Part shown: in pieces, positions 44,566-52,847 of the stretch | How positions within the stretch are numbered: the first letter of the stretch is position 1 | How the letters are laid out: each line of letters begins with the position of its first letter | From: Sinomicrobium pectinilyticum | GTDB lineage: Bacteria; Bacteroidota; Bacteroidia; Flavobacteriales; Flavobacteriaceae | Assembly: GCF_003725735.1 (NCBI RefSeq) | Contig: NZ_RJTM01000081.1 | Span: 1-52,847, forward strand | Reading direction: 5' to 3' | Length of the DNA: 52,847 bases | Notes under the pieces: model-generated | The model's input: the letters and a program-made list of their open reading frames with translations, nothing else | Database searches by the model: none | Told to the model about the DNA's origin: nothing | Translations under genes and position numbers: made by a program

Positions 44566-46128
44566 CTACTTGGCTATATTTACCGACCTGGTCTCACGGA
44601 TTACCGTTACTTTTACCTGTCCCGGATAGGTCATATCCGTTTGTATTTTCTGGGAGATCTCAAAAGACAGTTCCGCGGCCTTGTCATCGCTTACCTTTTC
44701 ACTTTCCACAATGACCCTCAATTCTCTTCCGGCCTGGATTGCGTAAGCTTTTTTAACGCCATGGAAAGCGAAAGCTATATCTTCCAGGTCTTTCAGACGC
44801 TGTATATAGGAATCGAGTACCTGGCGCCTTGCACCCGGTCTTGCCCCGCTTATAGCATCACAGACCTGCACTATCGGCGCTATGAGCGATTTCATTTCCA
44901 CTTCGTCGTGGTGCGCCCCGATAGCATTACAAACATCGGGTTTTTCCCCGTATTTCTCAGCCCATTCCATACCGAGTATAGCATGCGGCATTTCGGTTTC
45001 GGATTCAGGAACTTTCCCTATATCATGAAGCAGTCCGGCGCGTTTGGCAAGTTTAGGGTTAAGTCCCAGTTCTGCTGCCATCACTCCGCATAGCTTGGCC
45101 ACTTCACGGGAGTGTTGCAGCAGGTTTTGTCCGTAAGAAGAACGGTACTTCATACGTCCTACCATTTTTATCAGTTCCGGGTGAAGGCCGTGTATCCCCA
45201 GGTCAATGACCGTTCTCTTTCCGACTTCGATGATCTCCTCCTCTATCTGCTTGGTTGTTTTCTGTACCACCTCCTCAATACGTGCCGGGTGTATCCTTCC
45301 GTCCGTTACCAGCTTATGCAGGGACAAACGGGCGATTTCCCTCCTTACGGAGTCAAAGCAGGATAAGATAATGGCCTCGGGAGTATCATCCACAATGATC
45401 TCCACCCCGGTAGCCGACTCCAGTGCCCGGATATTTCTCCCTTCCCGGCCTATGATACGACCTTTGATATCGTCGGATTCCAGGTTAAATACGGAAACAC
45501 AGTTTTCTATGGCTTCTTCGGTGCCTATCCGCTGAATGGTGTTTATAATTACTTTCTTGGCTTCCTGCTGTGCCGTGAGTTTTGCCTCTTCGAGCGTATT
45601 CTGCACGTAACTCATCGCATCGCTCTTAGCGTCCGCTCTCAGGGACTCTATCAACTGGCTTTTGGCCTCTTCCGCCGGCAAGCCGGAAATAATTTCAAGC
45701 TGTTTTACCTGGCTTTTATGCAGCTTTTCTACTTCTGTCTGTTTCTTGTCCAGGATCTCCATCCTGTATTCGTAGTCTTTCAGTTTTACTTCCAGTTCTT
45801 CGTTGAGCTTTTTATTTCTGGACAATTCCCCGGTAACCTGTGCTTCCTTGTCCCTGGTCCTTTTCTCAACTTCTGCAATTTTCTTATCTTTTGCTACAAT
45901 TACCTTTTCGTGCTCTGCCTTCAGTTCAAGGAATTTCTCCTTGGCCTGAAATATCTTATCTTTTTTTATGCTTTCGCCTTCGGTAGTGGCTTCTTTTACA
46001 ATGGATGCTGCTTCTCTCTTGGCATTGGCCAATATTTTAGACGCATTTTTCTTTTCCATTATTCTGGCGATGAAAAAGCCCAGGGCCACGCCAACTATAC
46101 CCGCAACAATAATCATAGTTATATCCAT
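44566..46128 (-). CDS. rny: Ribonuclease Y
   Basis: RNase Y is a membrane-anchored endoribonuclease that starts mRNA decay. The 520-aa protein has an N-terminal transmembrane helix ([19 protein letters not shown]), a long coiled coil (about 25-190), a KH RNA-binding domain ([19 protein letters not shown], about 215-275) and an HD phosphohydrolase domain with [12 protein letters not shown] and IGAHHDE. Full length and intact. It lies downstream of zapA and the 6S-like RNA on the same strand, so it may be read from the zapB-like promoter or by a promoter in the RNA region. Confidence 0.96.
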   Translation of the reverse strand: MDITMIIVAGIVGVALGFFIARIMEKKNASKILANAKREAASIVKEATTEGESIKKDKIFQAKEKFLELKAEHEKVIVAKDKKIAEVEKRTRDKEAQVTGELSRNKKLNEELEVKLKDYEYRMEILDKKQTEVEKLHKSQVKQLEIISGLPAEEAKSQLIESLRADAKSDAMSYVQNTLEEAKLTAQQEAKKVIINTIQRIGTEEAIENCVSVFNLESDDIKGRIIGREGRNIRALESATGVEIIVDDTPEAIILSCFDSVRREIARLSLHKLVTDGRIHPARIEEVVQKTTKQIEEEIIEVGKRTVIDLGIHGLHPELIKMVGRMKYRSSYGQNLLQHSREVAKLCGVMAAELGLNPKLAKRAGLLHDIGKVPESETEMPHAILGMEWAEKYGEKPDVCNAIGAHHDEVEMKSLIAPIVQVCDAISGARPGARRQVLDSYIQRLKDLEDIAFAFHGVKKAYAIQAGRELRVIVESEKVSDDKAAELSFEISQKIQTDMTYPGQVKVTVIRETRSVNIAK

Positions 46129-46141
46129 CTTGTTTTCTCTT

Positions 46142-46328
46142 TTAAAAAAAAAGCCTACATCGGTAAAGGGTTATGTATAAACTCCAAAAGACAAGTTTAG
46201 GATTAACCGGCTGATCAAGGGTCCGTTTATCCGGCCGAAACCGGAAACGGCATGCTTTTACAACCGAGACTCACCCTTTTTAATTTGAATAGCGTTGAGT
46301 TTATCAAACAATAATACCAATGTAGGCA
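46142..46328 (-). ncRNA. ssrS: 6S-like regulatory RNA
   Basis: The minus-strand RNA (about 185 bases) has the rod shape of 6S RNA. The closing stem is GCCUACAUUGGUA (46315-46327) with UACCGAUGUAGGC (46153-46165), 13 pairs with one wobble. A second stem AUAAACUC (46297-46304) with GAGUUUAU (46177-46184) follows after an internal bulge. Deeper inside, AAGGGU pairs with ACCCUU, and a tip CCGUUU-CCGG / CCGG-AU-AAACGG closes the hairpin. A U-run (A-run 46144-46152) terminates it. The place, right after zapA, is where 6S genes lie in many bacteria. 6S binds RNA polymerase by mimicking an open promoter; I inferred the identity from shape and context, not a covariance match. Confidence 0.7.
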
Positions 46329-46359
46329 GTACCTCTATCTTATTTAAAGAACTTCTTTT

Positions 46360-46650
46360 TTATGAACTAAGTTTAGCCTGAAGAAGTTCATTCAAAGCCT
46401 CCAGGCGTTCTTTGACCTCTTCATTTCCTCTTTCTTTGTCTATACTTTTCTGTTCCAGCCGCGAAGCAAACTGCAGGGCACACATAGCCAATACATCCTG
46501 TTTGTCTCTTACGGCATAATTCTGTTCAAACTGCTTCACAAGCCCTTCTATGCTTTTAGCCGCTTTCCGCAACCCTTCTTCCTGAGCGGGATCAATGGTC
46601 AGCGGATACACACGATCTGCTATAGATATCTTAATTCTGAGCTTATCCAT
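46360..46650 (-). CDS. zapA: Cell-division protein ZapA
   Basis: ZapA is a small cytoplasmic protein that cross-links FtsZ filaments at the division ring. The 96-aa protein has the N-terminal strand KLRIKISIADRVYPLTID, the helix LRKAAKSIEGLVKQF, and a C-terminal coiled coil ending near LLQAKLSS. It is 16 bases after the ZapB-like gene and 32 bases before the 6S-like RNA on the same strand. Confidence 0.92.
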   Translation of the reverse strand: MDKLRIKISIADRVYPLTIDPAQEEGLRKAAKSIEGLVKQFEQNYAVRDKQDVLAMCALQFASRLEQKSIDKERGNEEVKERLEALNELLQAKLSS

Positions 46651-46666
46651 ACGTCTTTACAGAACA

Positions 46667-46957
46667 CTATTCCGAGAGTTGTGCTATACAGCTGTCAATC
46701 TCCCGTATTAAAGTATTTATTTTAAGCTTAGTTTCCGTTTTGCTTTCATTACTGCCCAACATTGCATTCGCCAGTTTAAGTGCATTATATTTTTCTTCCC
46801 AGTTGGTTATAACAGCTTCTTTTTCCTGTATCACCTTTTCGGAATCTGCTAATTCCTGCGATAATTTAAGATTAGCCTGCTTTAAAATCTCCATTTTGTG
46901 AAGCAGCCTGCTAATCCTATTTTCAAGAGAATCAACAATTTCTGTAATATCACTCAT
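46667..46957 (-). CDS. Small coiled-coil protein next to zapA (ZapB-like by position)
   Basis: This 96-aa protein is almost wholly a coiled coil (ITEIVDSLENRISRLLHKME, LKLSQELADSEKVIQEKE). The start at 46957 is chosen over 46972 because a promoter box ends only a few bases upstream. It has no identifiable motif; its constant-looking place directly before zapA, and its size, suggest a ZapB-like partner of the division ring. This is inference from context and shape. Confidence 0.75.
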   Translation of the reverse strand: MSDITEIVDSLENRISRLLHKMEILKQANLKLSQELADSEKVIQEKEAVITNWEEKYNALKLANAMLGSNESKTETKLKINTLIREIDSCIAQLSE

Positions 46958-46984
46958 ACCTGCAAATAACAATACATCTGCCTA

Positions 46985-47015
46985 CAAAGTTAACATACCT
47001 GATCATACTTCGCAA
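46985..47015 (-). promoter_or_regulatory. Promoter of the ZapB-like/zapA operon
   Basis: On the minus strand TTG (47013-47015), a 20-base spacer and TAACTTTG (46985-46992) match the Bacteroidota promoter. Transcription would begin about 20 bases before the coding start at 46957. Confidence 0.65.
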
Positions 47016-47107
47016 TAGTTTCCCTCATTTTTATCGCATTTCATCCATACAGGCACTCAACAAAGTGAAATAATTACGGTCCGAATAGCACCCGGTTTCT
47101 CCTGTTT

Positions 47108-48004
47108 TCAGAACAATTTCTGTTGTCCGTCTGCCAGGGTATGCGGAACGGAAAGACTGCTTCCCAGCTCTTTATTCAGCTTTTTGATAAGATAGGCCGA
47201 TAATAAGGGGGACGCTTTTTCGAGATTCTGGTGTACAAAAAAATGGATATGCCCTAACCCCTGTTCTACCCATGATTTCAATCTTGCAACCCACTCGTCC
47301 AGCCGATCGTAATCACTTTCGTGATTTGCTCCCACATATCTTACGAATGCTTCGTTGTTTGTCAGCCTCATATGCATAAGATCTCTCCTGCCCGCAGTGT
47401 CTACTATGATATTGGCTATATTGTTTTCTTCCAGCAGGTGGTACAGTTCTGCGGCCACGCCGGGATCGTTAAACCAATCGGTATGACGAAATTCTACTGC
47501 CAGGGGAATTTCATCAGGCCAGAATTCGATGAAACTTACTACCCTGTCAAAATCCTTCGGGGCAAAATTGTTATGCATCTGCAGAAATACGGTCCCGAGC
47601 TTCTCCTTGAGATGAACTACACCGTCCAGGTACTCTTCCACCGGCCCCTGGAAATCCAGCAATCTTTTAAGGTGACTTACCATCTGGTTCACCTTCGGGA
47701 AGAACCGGAAATTTTCCGGTACCTTATCATACCAGGCCGCAAACTGGGATGGCGGAAAATTCCTGTAGAAGGTGGCATTAAGCTCTATAGCGTTGAACTG
47801 GGTCGCATAATACACCAGTTCATCTTTGGTCCCCCTCGGATAAAAATTCTTGAGGTCCTGCCGGTTCCATTTGGCACATCCTATATAAATCTGGGGAGAT
47901 TTTTTCTTGTTCTTATTTGCGGAAAGGACCGCAGCCGTATCCGGATGGTCTTCCGGAAAGGAAAAATCTACGGTTTCCGGATTATCCACTTTACCAAATT
48001 TCAT
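47108..48004 (-). CDS. DUF72-family TIM-barrel protein
   Basis: This 298-aa cytoplasmic protein belongs to DUF72 (YecE-like), an uncharacterised TIM-barrel group. Typical segments are IYIGCAKWNRQDLKNFYP, LNATFYRNFPPSQFAAWY, FRFFPKVNQMVSHLKRL, LQMHNNFAPKDF, LAVEFRHTDWF and the C-terminal HIHFFVHQNLEKASPLL. A UV-endonuclease-like fold is known, but no activity is certain. The N-terminal 35 residues precede the usual domain start, so the true start may be later. It lies between zapB-like and tRNA-Arg. Confidence 0.85.
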   Translation of the reverse strand: MKFGKVDNPETVDFSFPEDHPDTAAVLSANKNKKKSPQIYIGCAKWNRQDLKNFYPRGTKDELVYYATQFNAIELNATFYRNFPPSQFAAWYDKVPENFRFFPKVNQMVSHLKRLLDFQGPVEEYLDGVVHLKEKLGTVFLQMHNNFAPKDFDRVVSFIEFWPDEIPLAVEFRHTDWFNDPGVAAELYHLLEENNIANIIVDTAGRRDLMHMRLTNNEAFVRYVGANHESDYDRLDEWVARLKSWVEQGLGHIHFFVHQNLEKASPLLSAYLIKKLNKELGSSLSVPHTLADGQQKLF

Positions 48005-48151
48005 TTTTACCGTTTTTATTATTGTTTTACAAAGTACGCATAATTCCGTAAATTTGCGAAACTGTTGAGAACTCCACTATTTTTTTTCAGAAGGTAACAA
48101 ACAGTATGTTTTGAAGTTAGGCCTCAATAAAACAATTTTCATTAATTTTTC

Positions 48152-48182
48152 TTTGCCCGGCTCTTAAAAAAGAATATATTTG
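48152..48182 (+). promoter_or_regulatory. Promoter of tRNA-Arg
   Basis: TTTG (48152-48155), 19 bases, then TATATTTG (48175-48182) fits the Bacteroidota consensus exactly. The tRNA begins 13 bases later. Confidence 0.8.
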
Positions 48183-48194
48183 CACCCGCAAAAT

Positions 48195-48268
48195 GGCCTC
48201 GTAGCTTAACTGAATAGAGCACTTGATTACGGCTCAAGAGGTTGCAGGTTTGAATCCTGCCGAGGTCA
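48195..48268 (+). tRNA. tRNA-Arg (anticodon ACG)
   Basis: The 74-base cloverleaf has acceptor GGCCTCG / CGAGGTC (one G-U pair), anticodon stem CTTGA / TCAAG with loop TTACGGC (anticodon ACG, read as ICG for Arg CGN), and T stem GCAGG / CCTGC with loop TTTGAAT. The 3' CCA is not encoded: the discriminator A48268 is followed by CTT. A terminator follows. Confidence 0.93.
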
Positions 48269-48273
48269 CTTCA

Positions 48274-48313
48274 CGGGACAAAGAGGAAAAATCCTTTTTT
48301 GTCCCGTTTTTTT
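48274..48313 (+). terminator. Terminator of tRNA-Arg
   Basis: CGGGACAAA (48274-48282) / TTTGTCCCG (48298-48306) with an inner AGGA/TCCT pair is followed by TTTTTTT (48307-48313). Confidence 0.9.
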
Positions 48314-48361
48314 ATTTGTAGGTAAATCGGCATTCTTTAGGATCATTCCCAATTGTTGTGT

Positions 48362-48990
48362 TTATGCAAAGATTGTAGTTAATCTATAAAGGAAGAATTC
48401 TACATTTTTCACTCCTCTAAACTGTGCTCTAAAGGCTTTTATTTTAGCACTAAAAGAAGATTCGGCTGAGGAATTTGTACTGCGATTACGGAAGTAATTC
48501 AGGATGGACTTGTAATTCAGTATAATACTGTTCGCTATGGTGTTGAAGGTTTTAAAACCCGGCATCTTCAACTTCCTTATACCAATGTGCTAATTTGGTA
48601 TAGGCTATTTTTATATCCGTATCCTGGTTAAAAATAGTTCTCAAGCCCTGAACCAGCTTATAGGCTTTCTTTAAAATAATGGATATTCCTTAAATAGGAT
48701 TTCTCCACGTTCCTTTTGGCTTGGAGTCCATTTATCAGGGGATTTATAAAGCGGATATCTGCTTCTTGCAAGAAGTTGCTTTGCACTATCCCCATTGGAA
48801 AAGATAAAAAGTATATATGCTTTGTGGGCTTCTTTACATTATTTAATCTATTCATTTTCTTGATCTAAGGTTCCCTAACTGTATTTGACACGAAGTTCCT
48901 GAAGTGCTTCTATCGCTAGTTTTTACACATGAAAACGATTGGTTACCTGTGTGGCTTCAGGGAAGCATACTTTGATAATATGCCTCATCT
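48362..48990 (-). pseudogene. Remnant of an ISL3-family transposase
   Basis: Minus-strand frames, read in order from 48990 downward, give pieces of an ISL3-type DDE transposase. They are HIIKVCFPEATQVTNRFHV with stop codons where Gln and Trp would stand, then RSRYPLYKSPDKWTPSQKER, then KKAYKLVQGLRTIFNQDTDI, then the C-terminus NRSTNSSAESSFSAKIKAF and GVKNVEFFLYRL. At least two frameshifts and several stops break it. The N-terminal zinc/helix-turn-helix part is missing, and I see no terminal inverted repeats. It is plainly inactive. Confidence 0.8.
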
Positions 48991-49339
48991 TTTAATAACG
49001 ATTTATCCATCCTATCCGAAAACTTCTCTTCCTCAAATATCTATACCTCCTGGCAGGTATTAAGGGTATTAAAAAACGAGATTTTTTTATTAAACATCCA
49101 AATGCTCCTTTGAAGTATATAAGGTTTTAAAAATTATTCCCTATATTAGTAAATAAATTCGTTCAAAATAACAGATTTAATACATGAATAATTATAGGAT
49201 AATTCTTTAAAATAATTATAGGATAATTCTTTAAAACAATTATATATGCTTTCCTTCTTATAAATTTCATCTATTTGTTAATCCCTAGCAAAAAAGAAGA
49301 CATAGTCAATATTTTGTCCCAAAAAACTTAACTTTCTTT
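48991..49339. other. AT-rich gap before aspT with a 24-base tandem repeat
   Basis: This region is visibly more AT-rich than the rest of the window. It contains two exact tandem copies of a 24-base unit (49187-49210 and 49211-49234, core TATAGGATAATTCTTTAA) and a partial third copy to about 49243. No gene is visible. It probably holds the aspT promoter, but no exact TAnnTTTG box was found. Confidence 0.6.
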
Positions 49340-51034
49340 ATGAAGTGGCTCATTCAAGTATTCCAACATTATCCTGAACTGGCTATTTTTTTAACGCTCG
49401 CTTCAGGCTACTTTATCGGGGGAATTAAAATCGGAAAATTTTCTTTAGGTACTGTCACTGGTGTTTTAATTATGGGGTTGCTCATAGGCCAGATAAACAT
49501 AGACATTTCTCCAACTGTAAAATCCGTATTCTTTCTGATGTTTCTTTTCGCTGTGGGTTATAGTGTAGGCCCGCAATTCTTTGGAGGCCTTAAAAAGGAC
49601 GGATTGCCGCAAATGTTTTTTGCAGTTATTGTTTGTATTCTTTGTCTTATTTGCCCCCTTGTTATCGGAAAATTAATGGGATATGATGTAGGGCTTACAG
49701 CCGGGTTGTTATCCGGCTCTCAAACAATATCAGCTGTAATTGGGGTAGCCTCCGATACCATTAACCAACTGTATATTCCTGCTGACCAAAAAGCAGATTA
49801 CATCAATAAGATACCGGTGGCTTATGCCGTAACTTATATTTTCGGTACAGCCGGTTCTGCATGGGTACTGGCTTCTTTAGGCCCTAAATTACTTGGAGGC
49901 AATTTAATAGAAAGAACAAAGGAGCTGGAAGCAAAATTAGGAGGAGATGCCATTGGTAATGAACCCGGTATCACCTCTGCTTATGACCGGATCATATATA
50001 GTGCTTACCGGATCTCAGCGCATTCCTTCGCCAATAATAGATCCGTCAAGGAAATAGAAGAAGAATTACAAAAACACGGTCGTCATTTATTTGTGGAGCG
50101 TATCAGAAAAGGTGAGGAAATTATGGAAGTAACCGGGGATACGATTGTAAATGAAAACGATGTGATCGTCATCGGGGGACGCAGGGAATTTATGATGAAC
50201 TACAGGAGGACCACGGAAGAAGAAATACTGGATGTGGAATTGCTCAATTTTCCCTTAGAAGTACTCAGTGTTATGGTCATTAAAAAAGAAGTCACCGATA
50301 CTACCATTGCAGACCTTGGAAACATGGAATTTATGCATGGGGTCGTTATCAGAACGATCAAAAGAGCTGGTATTGAAATGCCCGTTTTCCCCAATACTGT
50401 GATAAGAAAAGGCGATATGATCGAATTGGTGGGGATAAAACAACACGTGGAACGGGCAATCTCACATATTGGATATGCAGACAGGCCGACAAATATGACA
50501 GATATGATATTTGTAGGATTGGGCATTGTCCTCGGCGGGCTGATAGGTACATTGACCCTGCATGTAAGTGGTGTCCCGCTAAGTCTAAGTACCAGCGGCG
50601 GTGCCCTTATCGCCGGCCTGGTATTCGGATGGCTACGAGGGCAACACCCTACTTTCGGGCGTATACCGCAGCCGGCACTTTGGGTAATGAATAATGTAGG
50701 ATTGAACATGTTTATCGCCGTTGCCGGTATCACGGCTGCACCCAGTTTTATAGAAGGGTTTAAAGAAGCCGGCTGGGGATTATTTATTGCAGGGGCCGTA
50801 GCAACCGCCATACCACTCATTCTTGGAGTATTACTGGGTAGGTTTGTGTTTAAATTTCACCCGGCAATCACATTGGGATGTACAGCCGGAGCCAGGACAA
50901 CCACAGCAGCACTGGGAGCAATTCAAGATGCTTTAAAAAGTCAAACCCCCGCTTTGGGATATACGGTTACTTATGCCGTTGGCAATACACTGCTTATCAT
51001 TTGGGGAGTCGTTATTGTGCTCTTGATGAGCTAA
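49340..51034 (+). CDS. aspT: Aspartate:alanine exchanger, AspT family
   Basis: This inner-membrane antiporter swaps external aspartate for internal alanine. The 564-aa protein has two membrane blocks (about residues 5-190 and 385-564) around a central soluble part with two TrkA_C-like domains ([20 protein letters not shown] and [16 protein letters not shown]). The repeat motifs [18 protein letters not shown] and [20 protein letters not shown] are the pore-lining half repeats of the AAEx family. Length is close to the Tetragenococcus AspT (543 aa). It is 58 bases upstream of the decarboxylase gene, the known aspD-aspT pair in reversed order. Third codon positions look AT-richer than in the neighbours to the left. 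Confidence 0.88.
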   Translation: MKWLIQVFQHYPELAIFLTLASGYFIGGIKIGKFSLGTVTGVLIMGLLIGQINIDISPTVKSVFFLMFLFAVGYSVGPQFFGGLKKDGLPQMFFAVIVCILCLICPLVIGKLMGYDVGLTAGLLSGSQTISAVIGVASDTINQLYIPADQKADYINKIPVAYAVTYIFGTAGSAWVLASLGPKLLGGNLIERTKELEAKLGGDAIGNEPGITSAYDRIIYSAYRISAHSFANNRSVKEIEEELQKHGRHLFVERIRKGEEIMEVTGDTIVNENDVIVIGGRREFMMNYRRTTEEEILDVELLNFPLEVLSVMVIKKEVTDTTIADLGNMEFMHGVVIRTIKRAGIEMPVFPNTVIRKGDMIELVGIKQHVERAISHIGYADRPTNMTDMIFVGLGIVLGGLIGTLTLHVSGVPLSLSTSGGALIAGLVFGWLRGQHPTFGRIPQPALWVMNNVGLNMFIAVAGITAAPSFIEGFKEAGWGLFIAGAVATAIPLILGVLLGRFVFKFHPAITLGCTAGARTTTAALGAIQDALKSQTPALGYTVTYAVGNTLLIIWGVVIVLLMS

Positions 51035-51092
51035 TTATTTCACCTGATTCAGAAAAAAGTAATCATAATTCTAATTCAAAAACAATCCGGAC

Positions 51093-52748
51093 ATGGCAAC
51101 AAACACCTCAAGAACAAAAACTTCAAGAGCCACACAAAAAGAGTTGGAGGCATTAAGCCCTTTTGAGATCAAGAACGAGTTGATCGCACTGGCCGAAGAG
51201 CACATGCATAAAACTTCTTCTATTATGCTGAATGCCGGCCGGGGTAATCCGAATTGGATTGCCGCTGCACCCCGTGAAGCCTTTTTTACCTTTGGTACCT
51301 TTGCTTTGGCGGAATGCAGAAAAGATATGGATGTATCCGGAGGGATGGCCGGTATCGTACAGGATAAAAGCGGTATAGCCAAACGCTTTGAATCTTTTTT
51401 ATCTGCAAATAAAAGTGCCCCGGGGATCGATTTATTGAAACAAACCTACGAATACGGGATGGAGCAACATCAATTTGACGCAGATGCCTGGGTACGCGAA
51501 ATGGTGGAGGCCTGTATAGGCTTTAACTATCCCGTTCCCGATCGTATGCTGGCACACATAGAACCTATTGTACACGATTACCTGATACAGGAAATGTGTG
51601 CAGGCAAGGCCCCAAAAGGCAAATACGATATTTTCGCCGTAGAAGGTGGTACTGCTGCCATGTGTTATATTTTCGATTCCCTGATGCAAAACCTTCTGAT
51701 CAAGCGCGGGGATAAAATAGCACTGCTCGTCCCTACTTTCACCCCTTATATTGAGATTCCGGAGCTCGACCGTTATAGCTTTGAAGTCGTAAAAATAATC
51801 GCCAATACCACCGCTGAAAACGGATTTCACACCTGGCAATACCCGGATGATGAAATAGACAAGCTGAAAGATCCGGATATAAAAATAGCTTTTGTCATAA
51901 ATCCGAGTAACCCTCCTTCTACGGCCATACGTCCCCGGGCATTAAAACACATAGTAGATATCGTTAATAAAGATAATCCCGGCCTGATGGTCATTACGGA
52001 TGACGTCTATGGCACTTTTGTTCCGGGGTTTGTTTCGTTAATGAGCGTACTGCCATACAATACGCTTACCGTCTATTCATTTTCCAAATATTTTGGATGC
52101 ACCGGCTGGCGCTTAGGGGCCATAGCGTTGCATCAGAAAAATATTTATGACGATAAGATCGCTGCCCTGCCCGATGCCGCTAAGAAGGAATTGCATAAAA
52201 GATATGAGACCATGACATTGCATCCGGAAAAGTTAAAGTTCATCGATCGCATGGTAGCAGACAGCCGGCAGGTGGCTTTAAACCATACGGCCGGTTTATC
52301 ACTCCCTCAACAATTCCAAATGATGCTATTTGCATCCTTCTGCTTACTCGATAAAAAGAATACTTACAAAAAACTTACCCAGGACCTTGTTCATAAAAGA
52401 CTGAAATTATTATGGGAAGGTATAGGTATTGATATCATTCCGGATAGCATGCGCGCCGGCTACTATTCTGAAATAGATGTTATGGTAGGGGCGGAACATT
52501 TTTACGGAAATGAATTAGCCCAATGGTTAAAAGATAATTTTGAACCGGTAGATGTCCTATTTCGCCTCGCAGAGAAAACATCCATCGTATTGCTCAACGG
52601 TGGCGGGTTTGCCGGCCCCGAATGGAGCATAAGGGTATCATTGGCCAATTTGCCTACGAAAAGCTACGGCGTTATCGGAAAAAATATCAGAAAGATCCTT
52701 ATGGAATATGTTCAGGAATGGCAAGATTCTAAAAAATCAAACTCCTGA
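51093..52748 (+). CDS. aspD: Aspartate 4-decarboxylase (bifunctional aspartate aminotransferase/decarboxylase)
   Basis: This cytoplasmic PLP enzyme turns aspartate into alanine and CO2 by beta-decarboxylation, consuming a proton. The 551-aa length is characteristic of the AspD/AsdA group, longer than ordinary fold-I aminotransferases. Features are LNAGRGNPNWIAAAPREAFF, YDIFAVEGGTAAMCYIFDSL, FVINPSNPPSTAIRP, ITDDVYGTFVPGF, the PLP lysine K332 in YSFSKYFGCTGWRLGA, and the C-terminal RVSLANLPTKSY. With AspT upstream it forms an aspartate-in/alanine-out cycle. Confidence 0.93.
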   Translation: MATNTSRTKTSRATQKELEALSPFEIKNELIALAEEHMHKTSSIMLNAGRGNPNWIAAAPREAFFTFGTFALAECRKDMDVSGGMAGIVQDKSGIAKRFESFLSANKSAPGIDLLKQTYEYGMEQHQFDADAWVREMVEACIGFNYPVPDRMLAHIEPIVHDYLIQEMCAGKAPKGKYDIFAVEGGTAAMCYIFDSLMQNLLIKRGDKIALLVPTFTPYIEIPELDRYSFEVVKIIANTTAENGFHTWQYPDDEIDKLKDPDIKIAFVINPSNPPSTAIRPRALKHIVDIVNKDNPGLMVITDDVYGTFVPGFVSLMSVLPYNTLTVYSFSKYFGCTGWRLGAIALHQKNIYDDKIAALPDAAKKELHKRYETMTLHPEKLKFIDRMVADSRQVALNHTAGLSLPQQFQMMLFASFCLLDKKNTYKKLTQDLVHKRLKLLWEGIGIDIIPDSMRAGYYSEIDVMVGAEHFYGNELAQWLKDNFEPVDVLFRLAEKTSIVLLNGGGFAGPEWSIRVSLANLPTKSYGVIGKNIRKILMEYVQEWQDSKKSNS

Positions 52749-52757
52749 ATCAACTAT

Positions 52758-52845
52758 CTCGGGGCAAGCCCACGAGGTATTCAAATGAGCCAAACCTTAG
52801 CTCATTTCGATGCAGAGCATCGGGGAATTAGACCCATTTAATGGG
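52758..52845. repeat. Cluster of four hairpins downstream of aspD
   Basis: Four stems follow one another: CTCGGGGC / GCCC-A-CGAG (52758-52776), AATGAGC / GCTCATT (52784-52790 and 52800-52806), CGATGC / GCATCG (52808-52822, loop AGA), and the palindrome CCCATTTAATGGG (52833-52845). They may form a terminator or a REP-like/mobile element cut by the window edge. Confidence 0.55.
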
Positions 52846-52847
52846 AT

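Noticed and set aside
48658-48855. 65-aa reading frame as a gene
   Set aside because: It is an out-of-frame piece of the decayed ISL3 transposase; the transposase-like residues appear in neighbouring frames.
49187-49243. CRISPR array
   Set aside because: The 24-base units are directly adjacent with no spacers, and no cas genes are present.

Overview
The window looks like chromosome of a member of the Flavobacteriaceae (Bacteroidota). The basis is a SusC/SusD pair, family-level matches such as DUF3810, OstA-like, DUF349 and a Fur without CxxC motifs, almost no Shine-Dalgarno sequences before genes, and recurring promoter boxes of the Bacteroidota type (TTTG, about 19-21 bases, TAnnTTTG). Base composition is moderate, except for an AT-rich stretch near 48.3-49.3 kb. 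I cannot name the genus.

Layout. 0.3-5.0 kb, minus strand: a SusC/SusD outer-membrane uptake pair with its promoter. 5.3-8.6 kb: glyA, divergent from fahA and an acetyltransferase. 8.8-12 kb: a secreted M28 peptidase, prfB with its programmed +1 frameshift, and arsC. 12-13.4 kb: a secreted alpha/beta-hydrolase-like protein lacking the nucleophile serine. 14.1-18.7 kb, minus strand: a probable stress/detoxification cluster (AraC regulator, two pirins, small acetyltransferase, YceI, DJ-1/PfpI). 18.8-26.3 kb: pepD, a DUF3810 membrane protein with an HEEAH motif, and two exported amidohydrolase-like proteins. 26.6-33.4 kb: SPOUT RNA methyltransferase, M48 protease, RelA/SpoT, Fur, PurA. 33.6-44.3 kb: OstA-like protein, class III aminotransferase, TPR protein, two tandem DUF368 (PopT-type) undecaprenyl-phosphate transporters, aroE, DUF349 protein, DUF2490 protein. 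44.5-48 kb, minus strand: a cell-division/RNA block with a ZapB-like coiled coil, zapA, an unannotated 6S-like RNA, rny, and a separate DUF72 gene. 48.2-52.8 kb: tRNA-Arg(ACG), a decayed ISL3 transposase, then an aspT-aspD aspartate-decarboxylation operon that looks like an insertion next to the tRNA, and a cluster of hairpins at the right edge.

How it fits together. Most genes are housekeeping. Envelope biogenesis is a theme of 33-40 kb (OstA-like, two lipid-carrier transporters). AspT and AspD would together import aspartate, decarboxylate it, and export alanine, giving a proton-motive cycle. The best non-coding finds are the 6S-like RNA between zapA and rny, the prfB recoding site, a 7-bp-period repeat family shared by three intergenic gaps, and a 30-bp perfect palindrome between convergent genes. 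I saw no CRISPR array, rRNA, prophage or obvious defence system.
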